In this document: positions 45,118 to 54,134 of the stretch, in pieces
Numbering within the stretch: position 1 is the stretch's first letter
Layout of the letters: the number at the start of each line of letters is the position of its first letter
Assembly (NCBI RefSeq): GCF_003931565.1
Contig: NZ_RRYI01000009.1
Location: 62,001 to 126,000, forward strand
DNA length: 64,000 nt
Reading direction: 5' to 3'
Source of the DNA: Caulobacter sp. 602-1
GTDB taxonomy: Bacteria; Pseudomonadota; Alphaproteobacteria; Caulobacterales; Caulobacteraceae
Position numbers and translations under genes: made by a program
Notes under the pieces: model-generated
Told to the model about the DNA's origin: nothing
Databases searched by the model: none
What the model saw: the letters and a program-made list of their open reading frames with translations, nothing else

Positions 45118-46964
45118 GCCGCCTCCACCCCGAACTGCAGCCTGGCCAGCCGCGCATAGAGGCCGCCCTTGGCGAAAAGTTCGGTGTGCGTTCCCTGCTC
45201 GACCACGCGCCCCTCTTCCATCACCACGATCCGGTCGGCCTTCAGCACGGTGGCCAGGCGGTGGGCGATGACCAGGGTGGTGCGCCCTTCCATGGCGGCG
45301 GCGAGGGCCTGCTGGACAAGGCGTTCGCTTTCGGCGTCGAGCGCGCTGGTGGCTTCGTCGAGCAGCAGGATCGGCGCCTGGCGGACCAGGGCGCGGGCGA
45401 TGGCCAGGCGTTGGCGTTGACCGCCCGACAGGGTCTTGGCGCGCTCGCCGACCGGGGTGTCGAAGCCCTGTGGCAGGGCGGACAAGAAGCCGGCGGCCTG
45501 GGCGGCCTCGGCGGCGGCCCTGACCTCGGCCTCGGTGGCGTCGGCGCGGCCGAAGCGGATGTTATCCATGGCCGAACCCGAAAAGAGCGGCGAATCCTGC
45601 CCCACCAAGGCCATGCGGGCGCGAACCTCCGAGGGCTCGGCGTCGCGCAGGTCGACGCCGTCCAGGCGGATCGCCCCGGACTGAGGGTCATAGAACCTCA
45701 AGAGAAGCCGCAGGACCGTGCTCTTGCCGGCGCCCGAGGGACCGACCAGGGCGACCGTCTCGCCGGGCTTCACCGCCAGATCGAAGCCGTTCAGGGCCGG
45801 CAGATCGGGACGACCGGGATAGGCGAAGATCACGTTCTCGAAGGCGATCGCCCCCTGGGCCGGAACCGGCAGGGCCTTGGGCGCGGGCGGGGCGGCGATG
45901 TCGGGCTTGGCGTTCAGCAGTTCGGAGATGCGGTCCATCGCCCCGGAGGCCTTCTGGACGTCGCCCCAGACCTCGCCCAGGGCGCCGATCGCGCCGGCGG
46001 CCATCACCGCCAGCATGGCGAACTGGGCGAGGGTGCCGCCGGTCATCTCACCGGCGAGGACCAGGCGCGCGCCGGTCCACAGCAGCAGGGTGACGCCGCC
46101 GAAGGCCAGGGTGATGACCATGGCGGTCATGCTGGCCCGGGTGGTGATCCGGCGCACCGAGGCCTTGTAGGCCTCTTCCACCGCGCCGCCGAAGCGCAGC
46201 GAGGAGGCCTGCTCGCGGCCAAAGGCCTGCACCGTCTCCAGAGCGTCCAGGCTCTCGCCGGCATAACCGACGGCGTCGGCGAAGCGGTCCTGGGCGGTGA
46301 CGGTCAGCTTGCGCACGCGGCGACCGACCAGGAACATCGGGGCCAGGATCACCGGCACCATCAGCACGATGAAGCCCGCCAGCTTCGGCGAGACCACCGC
46401 CATGTAGCCGAGGCCGCCGACCAGGCTGAGGATGTTGCGCAGGGCGATCGAGGCCGAGGCGCCGACCAGTTGCTCGATCAGCGAGACGTCGGTGGTCAGG
46501 CGCGACAGCACCTCGCCCGTTCGGGTCTTCAGGAAATATTCCTGGTCCAGGCCCAGGGTGTGACCGTAGAGCGCGCGGCGCACATCGGCCACGACCCGCT
46601 CGCCCAGGCGAGTGATGAAAAAGAATCGCAAGGCCGTGGCGATCGCCAGCACCATGGCCACCGCGCCCAGACCCACGAAGGCGCTGTTGATCTCGCTGCC
46701 CTCGCCCCTGGCGAATCCATGGTCGATCACCTCCTTGAAGGCGGCGGTCAGGCCCAGGGTCGCGGCCGTCGAGAACAGCAGAAAGAAGCCCGCCGCGATC
46801 CCGTCGCCCTTGTGGGCCTTGACGAAAGGCAGCAGGTGGGCGAGCGGGCGGATGTCCTTGCGGCGCGGTCGCCGGGCCTTGGCCTCGGCCATGCCCTGGA
46901 CCAGTTCAGCCCCCGCGCCGGGGCGGCCTTCGGCCTTTTGGTCGCCGCCGTTCGCGTCAGTCAT
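45114..46964 (-). CDS. ABC exporter, fused membrane and ATPase domains
   Basis: 616 residues from ATG at 46964. Six helices in the N-terminal half, then an ATP-binding domain with Walker A GPSGAGKST, signature LSGGQRQRLAIARAL, Walker B ILLLDEATSALD and the switch His in VIAHRLATV. It is a type IV (MsbA-like) half-transporter expected to act as a homodimer. Substrate cannot be named; lipid or drug export is usual. Single gene. Confidence 0.94.
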   Translation of the reverse strand: MTDANGGDQKAEGRPGAGAELVQGMAEAKARRPRRKDIRPLAHLLPFVKAHKGDGIAAGFFLLFSTAATLGLTAAFKEVIDHGFARGEGSEINSAFVGLGAVAMVLAIATALRFFFITRLGERVVADVRRALYGHTLGLDQEYFLKTRTGEVLSRLTTDVSLIEQLVGASASIALRNILSLVGGLGYMAVVSPKLAGFIVLMVPVILAPMFLVGRRVRKLTVTAQDRFADAVGYAGESLDALETVQAFGREQASSLRFGGAVEEAYKASVRRITTRASMTAMVITLAFGGVTLLLWTGARLVLAGEMTGGTLAQFAMLAVMAAGAIGALGEVWGDVQKASGAMDRISELLNAKPDIAAPPAPKALPVPAQGAIAFENVIFAYPGRPDLPALNGFDLAVKPGETVALVGPSGAGKSTVLRLLLRFYDPQSGAIRLDGVDLRDAEPSEVRARMALVGQDSPLFSGSAMDNIRFGRADATEAEVRAAAEAAQAAGFLSALPQGFDTPVGERAKTLSGGQRQRLAIARALVRQAPILLLDEATSALDAESERLVQQALAAAMEGRTTLVIAHRLATVLKADRIVVMEEGRVVEQGTHTELFAKGGLYARLARLQFGVEAA

Positions 46965-46974
46965 CAACAGTCCC

Positions 46975-47003
46975 TTGCCAAAATCGCGCGGGTTCTTTAT
47001 AGC
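46975..47003 (+). promoter_or_regulatory. Candidate housekeeping promoter of rpmE
   Basis: TTGCCA (46975-46980), 17 bases, TATAGC (46998-47003). It predicts a leader of about 80 bases before rpmE. Confidence 0.5.
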
Positions 47004-47091
47004 CGCCCGTCTTCGAGGGCCACCCCGCGCGTGCGCGGAGGGCGCTTAACCCAATTCACACTCGCCGGCTTAGTCGGACTGGATCGCCGCC

Positions 47092-47316
47092 ATGAAACAA
47101 GACATTCACCCCGACTACCACTTCATCACCGTCACCCTGACGGATGGCTCGAACTATCAAACCCGTTCGACCTACGGCAAGGAAGGCGCGACGCTGGCGC
47201 TCGACATCGATCCGCGCACCCACCCGGCGTGGACCGGCGGCAACGCCCAGCTGATGGACCGCGGCGGCCGCGTTTCGCGTTTCAACGCGAAGTTCGCCGG
47301 CTTCACCAAGAAGTAA
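47092..47316 (+). CDS. rpmE: Ribosomal protein bL31, zinc-free type
   Basis: 74 residues. Opens MKQDIHPDYHFITVTLTDGS and ends KFAGFTKK, typical bL31. The Cys-x2-Cys zinc ribbon of the C+ form is absent; this is a C- paralogue type, which does not store zinc. Large-subunit protein bridging to the 30S head. Followed by a strong terminator pair. Confidence 0.95.
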   Translation: MKQDIHPDYHFITVTLTDGSNYQTRSTYGKEGATLALDIDPRTHPAWTGGNAQLMDRGGRVSRFNAKFAGFTKK

Positions 47317-47386
47317 GAAGCTTAGAGCTTCTCGCCGTAAGGGCGACGAAAAGCCGGCGCCGCGTTTGCGGGCCGGCTTTTTCCGT
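47316..47386 (+). terminator. Double hairpin terminator of rpmE
   Basis: A small stem AGAAGCT/AGCTTCT (about 47316-47332) is followed by AAAAGCCGGC (47349-47358) pairing with GCCGGCTTTT (47372-47381) and a T run. Confidence 0.8.
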
Positions 47387-47400
47387 ATCTGGACGGCCCC

Positions 47401-47886
47401 TCAGTCCTCCGGATCGTAAGGATCATCCCCGCGATCGCGCATCAGGTCGGTCGCCACGAAATCCATGGCGTCCTCGGCGTCCTTGAAGCTCAGCTCCGAC
47501 ACCGTCTGGTCGCGCACCGAGACGCCCGCCTTGTGGGGACTGTCCGGATCGCCGGTGATCAGCGGGTGCCAGCGCGGCAGGTCCTTGCCCTCGTGGATCC
47601 GGCGATAGCCGCAGGACAGCGGCATCCACTCCAGATCCTCGATATTGTAGGGCGTCAGCTTGATGCAGTCCGGCACCGTCTTCTTGCGGTTCGGATAGTC
47701 CTTGCAGCGGCAGAGATGCGCGTCGAGGAGCTGGCAGTGCACCCGCGTGGGGATGATTTCGCCAGTATCTTCGTCTTCGAAGCGAACGAGGCAGCAAAGG
47801 CCGCACCCATCGCATAGGCTCTCCCACTCGGGGACGGTCATCTCGGAGAGCGTCTTCGTCTCCCAGAAAGGTTTGCGTGGCGTCAT
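47401..47886 (-). CDS. YcgN/UPF0260-family cysteine-cluster protein
   Basis: 161 residues. Conserved cysteines: SLCDGCGLCCLVRFE, VHCQLLDAHLCRCKDYPNR and VPDCIKL, a pattern thought to bind a metal or cluster. Late motif LPRWHPLITGD is family-typical. The function of this widely conserved family is unknown. Divergent from pbpC with a 54-base gap. Confidence 0.9.
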   Translation of the reverse strand: MTPRKPFWETKTLSEMTVPEWESLCDGCGLCCLVRFEDEDTGEIIPTRVHCQLLDAHLCRCKDYPNRKKTVPDCIKLTPYNIEDLEWMPLSCGYRRIHEGKDLPRWHPLITGDPDSPHKAGVSVRDQTVSELSFKDAEDAMDFVATDLMRDRGDDPYDPED

Positions 47887-47940
47887 GGTGCCGTCCTAAA
47901 CCCGATTTACCTGGCGACCAAATAGAGCCTGACTCAGACC

Positions 47941-50160
47941 GTGAACGACTGGACCCTTCCGCCGTACAAATTCGACGACAAGGATCCGTCCAAACGCCGG
48001 CCGGAGCCGGCCGTCGGAGCGCCTCCCGAGCCGCCCCACGACCCGTGGGCGCAGCCCGAACCGCTGCGGGATCCGTTCCAGCTGTCCCCGCCCCCGCCGC
48101 CGTCCCATCAGCCTCCGCCGCCCCCTCCGCCGCCGGAGGAGCCCTTCCGCGCCGATCTTCAGCACCGCGCCGCCAAGAAGAAGGCCCGCAAGTGGGGCTG
48201 GATCTGGGGTGTGCTGCTGGTCTCGTTCCTGGTTGGCGTGCTCGCCGCCGGCGGCGGCGCGGCCTATGTCTGGCAGAAGTACCTCAAGGACACCCCGCCC
48301 CTGCCCTCGCGCTCGGCGCTGTTCGCGGTCAACCGCGCGCCCGGCATCCGCTTCGAGGACCGCAACGGCCAGGTGATCGCCACGCGCGGTCCGCGCTATG
48401 GCCAGCGCATCACCCTGGGGGCGGTGCCCAACTACGTGCCCCAGGCCTTCCTGGCGGCCGAGGACCGGCGTTTCTACCAACATGGCCCGATCGACGCCCA
48501 GGGCATCGTCCGGGCCGCCTGGGTCAACTGGCGCGGCGGCAAGACCAAGCAGGGCGCCTCGACCCTGACCCAGCAGCTGGCCAAGGGCCTGTTCCTGACT
48601 CCGGATCGGGTGGTCAAGCGTAAGCTGCAGGAGATGCTGCTGGCCTGGAGGCTGGAGCAGGTCCTGACCAAGGACGAGATTCTCGAGCTCTATCTGAACC
48701 GCATCTATTTCGGGGCCGGCACCTACGGCGTCGACGGCGCGGCCCAGACCTATTTCGGCAAGCCCGCCAGCCAGCTCACCCTGTCCGAGGCGGCCCTGCT
48801 GGCCAGTCTGCCCAAGGCTCCTTCGCGCCTGGCCCTGACCAACGACATGGAGCGCGCCCTGACCCGCTCGCGGCTGATCCTGGCCAACATGCGCAAGGAA
48901 GGCTGGATCACCGCCGAGCAGGAGAGTCGCGCGCTGGACGACACCCCGCGCCTGTCGCCGATGGCCCTGCAGGACGAGGGCGACTACGGCTGGGTGCTGG
49001 ATTACGCGACCACCGAGGCCGTGAAGATCGCCGGCCAGAACGCGCCGGACCTGGTGGTGCGCCTGACCATCGACCCGCTGCTGCAGCGCGAGGGCGCCGA
49101 GGTCGTGCGCCAGACCATGGCCACCGAGACCACCCGTTCGGGCGCGCGCCAGGCGGCCCTGCTGTCACTGTCCGCCGACGGCGCCATCCGGGCCATGGTC
49201 GGCGGCACGGACTATGGCGACAGCCCGTTCAACCGAGCCGTCCAGGCCCGCCGCCAGCCGGGCTCGACCTTCAAGCCGTTCGTCTACGCCGCCGCCGTCG
49301 AGAAGGGCGTGCTGCCCACCGACATCCGCGTCGACGAGCCGGTCAGGTTCGGCGACTGGAGCCCCGAAAACTACAGCGGCGGCTATCGCGGTCCGATGAC
49401 CGTCGAGCGGGCGCTGATCAACTCGATAAACACCGTGGCCGTGAAGCTGGGCCAGGAGGCCGGCGGCGCGGCGATCGGCGACTTGGTCCGCCGCTTCGGC
49501 ATCACCACCCTGCCGCCCGTCCCCGACCTGTCGGTGGCCCTGGGCTCGTACGAGGTGAGCCTGCTGCAGCTGACCTCGGGCTTCCAGGTCTTCCAGCAGG
49601 GCGGCGTCCGGATCGAGCCCTATGTCATCGAAACGGTCACCACCCAGGACGGCCAGGCGCTGTTCCAGCACCAGCCTCCCCAGGCCGAGCGCCGCGTCTA
49701 CGACGTCGGACACGCCAGCATCATGGTCAAGATGATGAAGAAGGTCGTCACCGAGGGCACGGCCAAGCGCGCCGCCTTCGGCCGTCCGGCGGCGGGCAAG
49801 ACCGGCACCAGCCAGAACTGGCGCGACGCCTGGTTCGTCGGCTTCACGCCCGACTATGTGACCGGCGTCTGGGTCGGCAACGACGACGAGAAGCCGATGA
49901 ACAAGGTGGTCGGCGGCGACATCCCGGCCAGCATCTGGCGCCGCTTCATGATGACCGCCCACCAGACCCTGGCGGTCCGCGATTTCGCCTGGCTGCTGCC
50001 CGACCCCGCGCCGCAGACCGAGCCGGATCCGCGCAACGGCTACTACGAGACCCTGTCGGCGGAATTCGCGCGCGCGGCCTCGGAACTGGACGCGGCGGCG
50101 AAGGCGGCGGAGACCATGGCGCCGACCGCCCCGCCGCCGCCGGAGCGGCTGCCTTACTAG
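47941..50160 (+). CDS. pbpC: Bifunctional class A penicillin-binding protein PbpC
   Basis: 739 residues, GTG start. A cytoplasmic N-terminal segment begins MNDWTLPPYKFDDK and continues Pro-rich to residue 65. A transmembrane helix lies at 85-107, then the GT51 glycosyltransferase domain with catalytic Glu173 in AEDRRFYQH. The transpeptidase domain carries Ser442 in SxxK (GSTFKPF), Ser495-x-Asn497 and Lys620 in the KTG motif (AGKTGTSQN). In Caulobacter, PbpC is recruited to the stalk base by bactofilin BacA through its cytoplasmic N-terminus; the short conserved opening and proline-rich tail fit that. The symbol is by architecture and synteny. Confidence 0.93.
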   Translation: MNDWTLPPYKFDDKDPSKRRPEPAVGAPPEPPHDPWAQPEPLRDPFQLSPPPPPSHQPPPPPPPPEEPFRADLQHRAAKKKARKWGWIWGVLLVSFLVGVLAAGGGAAYVWQKYLKDTPPLPSRSALFAVNRAPGIRFEDRNGQVIATRGPRYGQRITLGAVPNYVPQAFLAAEDRRFYQHGPIDAQGIVRAAWVNWRGGKTKQGASTLTQQLAKGLFLTPDRVVKRKLQEMLLAWRLEQVLTKDEILELYLNRIYFGAGTYGVDGAAQTYFGKPASQLTLSEAALLASLPKAPSRLALTNDMERALTRSRLILANMRKEGWITAEQESRALDDTPRLSPMALQDEGDYGWVLDYATTEAVKIAGQNAPDLVVRLTIDPLLQREGAEVVRQTMATETTRSGARQAALLSLSADGAIRAMVGGTDYGDSPFNRAVQARRQPGSTFKPFVYAAAVEKGVLPTDIRVDEPVRFGDWSPENYSGGYRGPMTVERALINSINTVAVKLGQEAGGAAIGDLVRRFGITTLPPVPDLSVALGSYEVSLLQLTSGFQVFQQGGVRIEPYVIETVTTQDGQALFQHQPPQAERRVYDVGHASIMVKMMKKVVTEGTAKRAAFGRPAAGKTGTSQNWRDAWFVGFTPDYVTGVWVGNDDEKPMNKVVGGDIPASIWRRFMMTAHQTLAVRDFAWLLPDPAPQTEPDPRNGYYETLSAEFARAASELDAAAKAAETMAPTAPPPPERLPY

Positions 50161-50173
50161 TTCCAATTCTTGT

Positions 50174-50218
50174 CCGGGACCCAGGGGGCGGCGCGGTGCG
50201 GGCGCCCCTGGGTCCCGG
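50174..50218 (+). repeat. 16-bp palindrome after pbpC
   Basis: CCGGGACCCAGGGGGCG (50174-50190) pairs with CGCCCCTGGGTCCCGG (50203-50218) except for one bulged G. It sits between the convergent pbpC and GH92 genes and could be a terminator-like or repeat element. It shares the GGGACCCAG core with the nested palindrome at 37.3 kb. Confidence 0.7.
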
Positions 50219-50259
50219 CTCTCCGCTCCGCCGCGGCCGGGATGAAAAGCTGGGTTTAG

Positions 50260-52605
50260 CTACCGATACGCCGTCAGCGACGTCGGCCGATCCGCCACCT
50301 TCGTCGCCCAGCTCTTGTTCGGCGTGGCGCTCATCGTGAAGACCAGCTCGCCGCCGGCCACGATCTCGTCGTGCTTCAGGAACGCCCGGGTCAGCGGCTT
50401 GCCGTTCAGCGTCACCTTGGAAACGTAAGGCTTGTCGTCGGCCATGCCCTCGGCGCGCACCGTGAAGCGCTTGCCGTTCGGCAGGTTCAGCGCCGCCTTT
50501 TCCACGAACGGCCGGCCGATGGCGTATTCGTTCGAGGCCGGTGTCACCGGATAGAAGCCCAGGCTGGTGAACATCAACCAGGCCGACATCTGGCCCAGGT
50601 CGTCATTGCCCGACAGGCCGTCGGGCGTCGGCCTGTACTGGGTCTTGATGATCTGGGTCAGGCGGGCCTGGGTGCGCCATGGGGCGCCGGCGTAGTTGTA
50701 CATATAGGCCACATGGTGGCTGGGCTCGTTGCCGTGGATGTACTGGCCGATCAGGCCGGCGATGTCCTCGGCGTGCGAATAGTCGATCTTCGAATTGTCG
50801 AAGTCGAACATAGCGTCCAGCTTCTTGACCGTCGCCGCGTCGCCGCCCAGGGTCTTGACGATCCCGCCCAGGTCCTGCGGCGCGAACCAGGAATATTGCC
50901 AGGCGTTGCCCTCGGTATAGTCCGAGCCGTAGTTGATGGCGGTCGGGTTGAACGGCTCGCGGAAGGTCCCGTCGCTCTTGCGAGCCCGCAGGAAGCCGGT
51001 CTTCGTATCGAAGCTGTTGCGCCAGTAGGACGCCCGCTTCTCGAAGGTCTTGGCGACATCGTCCTGGCCCATGTCCTTGGCCATGCGGGCGATGGTCCAG
51101 TCGTCATAGGCGTATTCGACCGTCTTGGAGGCGGCTTCCGGCTCCTTGTCGATCGGCGCGTAGCCCAGCTTCATGTAGTCGCCGAGGCCGCCATACGGGG
51201 CGTAGGTGGCGCTCTTGACCATGGCGTCCAGGGCCGCCTTGCCGTCATAGCCGCGGATGCCCTTCATCCAGGCGTCGGCGATGACCGGCACGGCGTGGTA
51301 GCCGATCATCGTCCAGGTTTCCTGGCCGTGGAACTGCCAGACCGGCAGGATGCCGTACGGGCTCTGCTTCTGCGAAGCGATCAGCGAATTGACCACGTCG
51401 TTGGTGTAGTCGGCCGGCTGGATCAGGGTCAGCAGCGGATGCTCGGCCCGGAAGGTGTCCCAAAGCGAGAAGGTCGAGTGGAAGGTGAACGGGCGGCCGT
51501 CCAGCTTGCCCTCGTGCACCTGGTCGTCGGGGCCCCTGTAACGGCCGTCGGCGTCGGCATAGACGCTGGGGGCCAGCAGGGTGTGGTAGAGCGCCGTGTA
51601 GAGCGTCTTCTTCATCGGGGCCGGGGCCTCGATGTCGACCGCGCCCAGGGCCTGTTCCCACGCGGTCCTGGCGCGGGCGCGCTGGGCGTCGAAGTCGAAG
51701 CCCGGCTCGTCGCTGGCCAGGTTGGCGATCGCCCCGTCCTCGCTGACCGACGACAGCGCCACCTTCACGGTCAGCGGCCCGTCGATCTGGCCGAAGTCGA
51801 ACACCCCGACCAGGGCGCGGCCCTGGACCTGGGCCCGGTCCTCCGGCGTGCGCCCCGGCTGGGCGAAGCCGTTATAGGGCACGTCCTTCTCGGTGTTGCG
51901 GAACGACTGCCCGACCAGCGGACGGTCGAACTTGATGGCGAAGAACAGCTTGCGGCCCGGGGCCCAGCCGCGCGTCTCGCGATAGCCGGTGACCACGCCG
52001 TCCGGCGACACCCGCAGGCGCGACCACAGCACCTTGCCCGGATAGTTGTAGATCGAGCTTCGCAGGTCGATCAGCACCTGGGCGCGGTCGCCCTTCTGGA
52101 AGGTGTAGCGATGCAGGCCGGTGCGCAGGCCGGCGGTCAGTTCGGCGCGCACGCGGCTGTCGCTGAGGGTCACCGCGTAGTAGCCCGGCTGAGCGACCTC
52201 GGTGTCGTGGCTGTAGCGCGAGCGGTAGCCCGAGCCCGGCTTGTCGGCCTCGCCCGGCTCCAGCTTGGCCTCGCCGGCGACCGGGGTCAGCAGGATGTCG
52301 CCGAGGTCCGAGTGGCCGGCGCCCGAGAAGTGGGTGTGCGAGAAGCCCAGGATGGTCGGGTCGCCGAACCGGTAACCGGCGGCGCGGGCGTAGCTCTGCT
52401 TGAACGGCAGGATGTCGGTGTCGGGGCTCAGCTGCACCATGCCGAACGGCACGACCGCGCCGGGGAAGGTGTGGCCATCGCCGCCCGTGCCGATAAAGGG
52501 GTCTACCGAGTCGTAGGATGTTGTGGTCTGGGCCAGGACGGGCGTCGCCGCCAGGATCGAGAGGCTGGCGAGCAGGGCGAGGCCCGACACTGAACAGGGG
52601 CGCAT
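50260..52605 (-). CDS. GH92-family alpha-mannosidase-like glycosidase, secreted
   Basis: 781 residues with a signal peptide (MRPCSVSGLALLASLSILAA). GH92 landmarks: VDPFIGTGGDGHTFPGA at the start, FSHTHFSGAGHSDLGD, the catalytic-region segments GYHAVPVIADAWMKGI and NEPSHHVAYMYNYAG, then GNDDLGQMSAWLMFTSLGFYPV. These calcium-dependent enzymes remove mannose from glycans. The neighbours (racemase, ABC genes) are unrelated. Confidence 0.93.
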   Translation of the reverse strand: MRPCSVSGLALLASLSILAATPVLAQTTTSYDSVDPFIGTGGDGHTFPGAVVPFGMVQLSPDTDILPFKQSYARAAGYRFGDPTILGFSHTHFSGAGHSDLGDILLTPVAGEAKLEPGEADKPGSGYRSRYSHDTEVAQPGYYAVTLSDSRVRAELTAGLRTGLHRYTFQKGDRAQVLIDLRSSIYNYPGKVLWSRLRVSPDGVVTGYRETRGWAPGRKLFFAIKFDRPLVGQSFRNTEKDVPYNGFAQPGRTPEDRAQVQGRALVGVFDFGQIDGPLTVKVALSSVSEDGAIANLASDEPGFDFDAQRARARTAWEQALGAVDIEAPAPMKKTLYTALYHTLLAPSVYADADGRYRGPDDQVHEGKLDGRPFTFHSTFSLWDTFRAEHPLLTLIQPADYTNDVVNSLIASQKQSPYGILPVWQFHGQETWTMIGYHAVPVIADAWMKGIRGYDGKAALDAMVKSATYAPYGGLGDYMKLGYAPIDKEPEAASKTVEYAYDDWTIARMAKDMGQDDVAKTFEKRASYWRNSFDTKTGFLRARKSDGTFREPFNPTAINYGSDYTEGNAWQYSWFAPQDLGGIVKTLGGDAATVKKLDAMFDFDNSKIDYSHAEDIAGLIGQYIHGNEPSHHVAYMYNYAGAPWRTQARLTQIIKTQYRPTPDGLSGNDDLGQMSAWLMFTSLGFYPVTPASNEYAIGRPFVEKAALNLPNGKRFTVRAEGMADDKPYVSKVTLNGKPLTRAFLKHDEIVAGGELVFTMSATPNKSWATKVADRPTSLTAYR

Positions 52606-52658
52606 TCGGGAAACTCCGCAACTTGAGCGGGGGCACCGTAGCAGCGCCTACACGCTTG

Positions 52659-53360
52659 TCATCCCAACGCCCGGTCCACCGCCGCCATCGCATGCAGGGT
52701 CGTGGTGTCGAACACCGGCACGGGACTATCCGCCTGGCCGATCAGCAGCATGATCTCGGTGCAGCCCAGGATGATCGCCTGGGCGCCCTGCTCCACCAGT
52801 CGCGCGATCACCGCCTTATAGGCCTCGCGCGAGGCGTCGATCACCTGCCCGGCGACCAGCTCCTCGTAGATGATCCGGTGTACGGCGGCGCGGTCTTCGG
52901 TCTCCGGGGTCAGCACGGTCAGGCCGTGCTTCTGCTCGAGCCGGCCGCGATAGAAGTCGTGCTCCATGGTGAAGGCCGTGCCCAGCAGGCCCACGGTCGT
53001 GAGGCCGGCCGCCTTGATCGCCTCGCCCGTCGGGTCGGCGATGTGCAACAGCGGGATCCGCACCGCCGCCTCGATGGCGTCGGCCTCGCGGTGCATGGTG
53101 TTGGTGCAGAGCACCAGGAAATCGGCCCCGCCCGCCTCCAGCGCCCGGGCGGCGTCGGCCAGGCGGCGCGACAGCTCGGGCCAGCGGCCGGCGTGCTGCA
53201 GGCGCTCGATCTCGGCGAAGTCGAATGACCACATCAGCGTCCGGGCCGAGGCGACACCGCCCACGCGCTCGCGCACGGCCTCGTTGATCAGCCGGTAGTA
53301 CTGGGCCGAGCTTTCCCAGCTCATGCCGCCGATCAATCCGATGAGCGCCTGTTCGGTCAT
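52659..53360 (-). CDS. Aspartate/glutamate racemase family protein
   Basis: 233 residues from ATG at 53360 after GAGGAGGTGGACCGC. The cofactor-free racemase fold has both catalytic cysteines, in VLCTNTMHR and ILGCTEIML. Opening IGLIGGMSWESSAQYYR matches the aspartate racemase type. May supply D-Asp/D-Glu or detoxify; partner unknown. Confidence 0.92.
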   Translation of the reverse strand: MTEQALIGLIGGMSWESSAQYYRLINEAVRERVGGVASARTLMWSFDFAEIERLQHAGRWPELSRRLADAARALEAGGADFLVLCTNTMHREADAIEAAVRIPLLHIADPTGEAIKAAGLTTVGLLGTAFTMEHDFYRGRLEQKHGLTVLTPETEDRAAVHRIIYEELVAGQVIDASREAYKAVIARLVEQGAQAIILGCTEIMLLIGQADSPVPVFDTTTLHAMAAVDRALG

Positions 53361-53408
53361 GCGGTCCACCTCCTCGTCTGAAGAGGACCTAGAGAGCCTG
53401 GCGCAGGG

Positions 53409-54134
53409 TTACAACACCTCGCGTCGCGCAAGATGGGCGATGGCCGCGATCAGGGCGACCAGGCCGAGTCCGCCGCCCAGCGCCAGGGCCGTGTCGATGC
53501 GCCACGCCTCCCTGGCCAGCATGTTGACCGGCATCTGCCAGGGGAAGAACACCCCCTCCTTGGCCGAGGTCGCCACCACCGAGAAGAAGGTCCCGCCGAT
53601 GCCCAGCGCCAGGGCCGGCACGAAGCTGGAAAAGCGCACGGCGGTCCAGAACTGAATGGCGATCAGCAGCAGGGCCGCCGCCACGACCTTGGCGTTCAGA
53701 AGGGCCAAGCGGGAAAGATCCGGATCGCCGATTGGCGCCACCGCCGGCTTGATGGTCCCGGCCAGGGACATCGCGCCGAAGGTCAGCACCAGGTTCAGGG
53801 CGGTCATGATGACGACAATCCCGATCACGCAGACCGCCTTGGCCGCGTAGAGTCGCCAGCGCGGGACCGGCAAGGCGCGCAGATGATCCCAGCTGCGCGG
53901 TCCGTGCTCCATATGGGCGACCAGGGCGGTCAGGGCCGTCACGCTCATCGGCAGCATGAAATAGGCCCAGATGCCGGTCGAGGCCTGCAGGAACATCGCC
54001 CAGGGCGGGGCCTTGTCGGCGCGCAGCAGGTTGAAGAAGGCGAAGATCGCGATCAGCGACGGCGCGGCCACGGCCAGCACGGCGGCCAGCGAGCGGTTCA
54101 GCTTGCGCAATTCGACGGACAGGGCGGCGAGCAT
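53409..54134 (-). CDS. ABC-2-type transporter permease
   Basis: 241 residues, six hydrophobic helices, for example IWAYFMLPMSVTALTAL and VVIMTALNLVLTFGAM. No solute-binding protein accompanies it, so the pair is likely an exporter. The start overlaps the ATPase stop by one base (TGATG), so the two are coupled. It resembles the permeases of lantibiotic-immunity-like systems, but the substrate is unknown. Confidence 0.88.
   Translation of the reverse strand: MLAALSVELRKLNRSLAAVLAVAAPSLIAIFAFFNLLRADKAPPWAMFLQASTGIWAYFMLPMSVTALTALVAHMEHGPRSWDHLRALPVPRWRLYAAKAVCVIGIVVIMTALNLVLTFGAMSLAGTIKPAVAPIGDPDLSRLALLNAKVVAAALLLIAIQFWTAVRFSSFVPALALGIGGTFFSVVATSAKEGVFFPWQMPVNMLAREAWRIDTALALGGGLGLVALIAAIAHLARREVL

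Noticed and set aside
44919..47486. An 855-residue plus-strand frame opposite the ABC exporter
   Set aside because: Composition is that of an antisense shadow, and the opposite strand carries complete ABC exporter motifs.
50371..52593. A 740-residue plus-strand frame opposite the GH92 glycosidase
   Set aside because: Antisense shadow with no recognisable motif; the GH92 signatures are on the minus strand.
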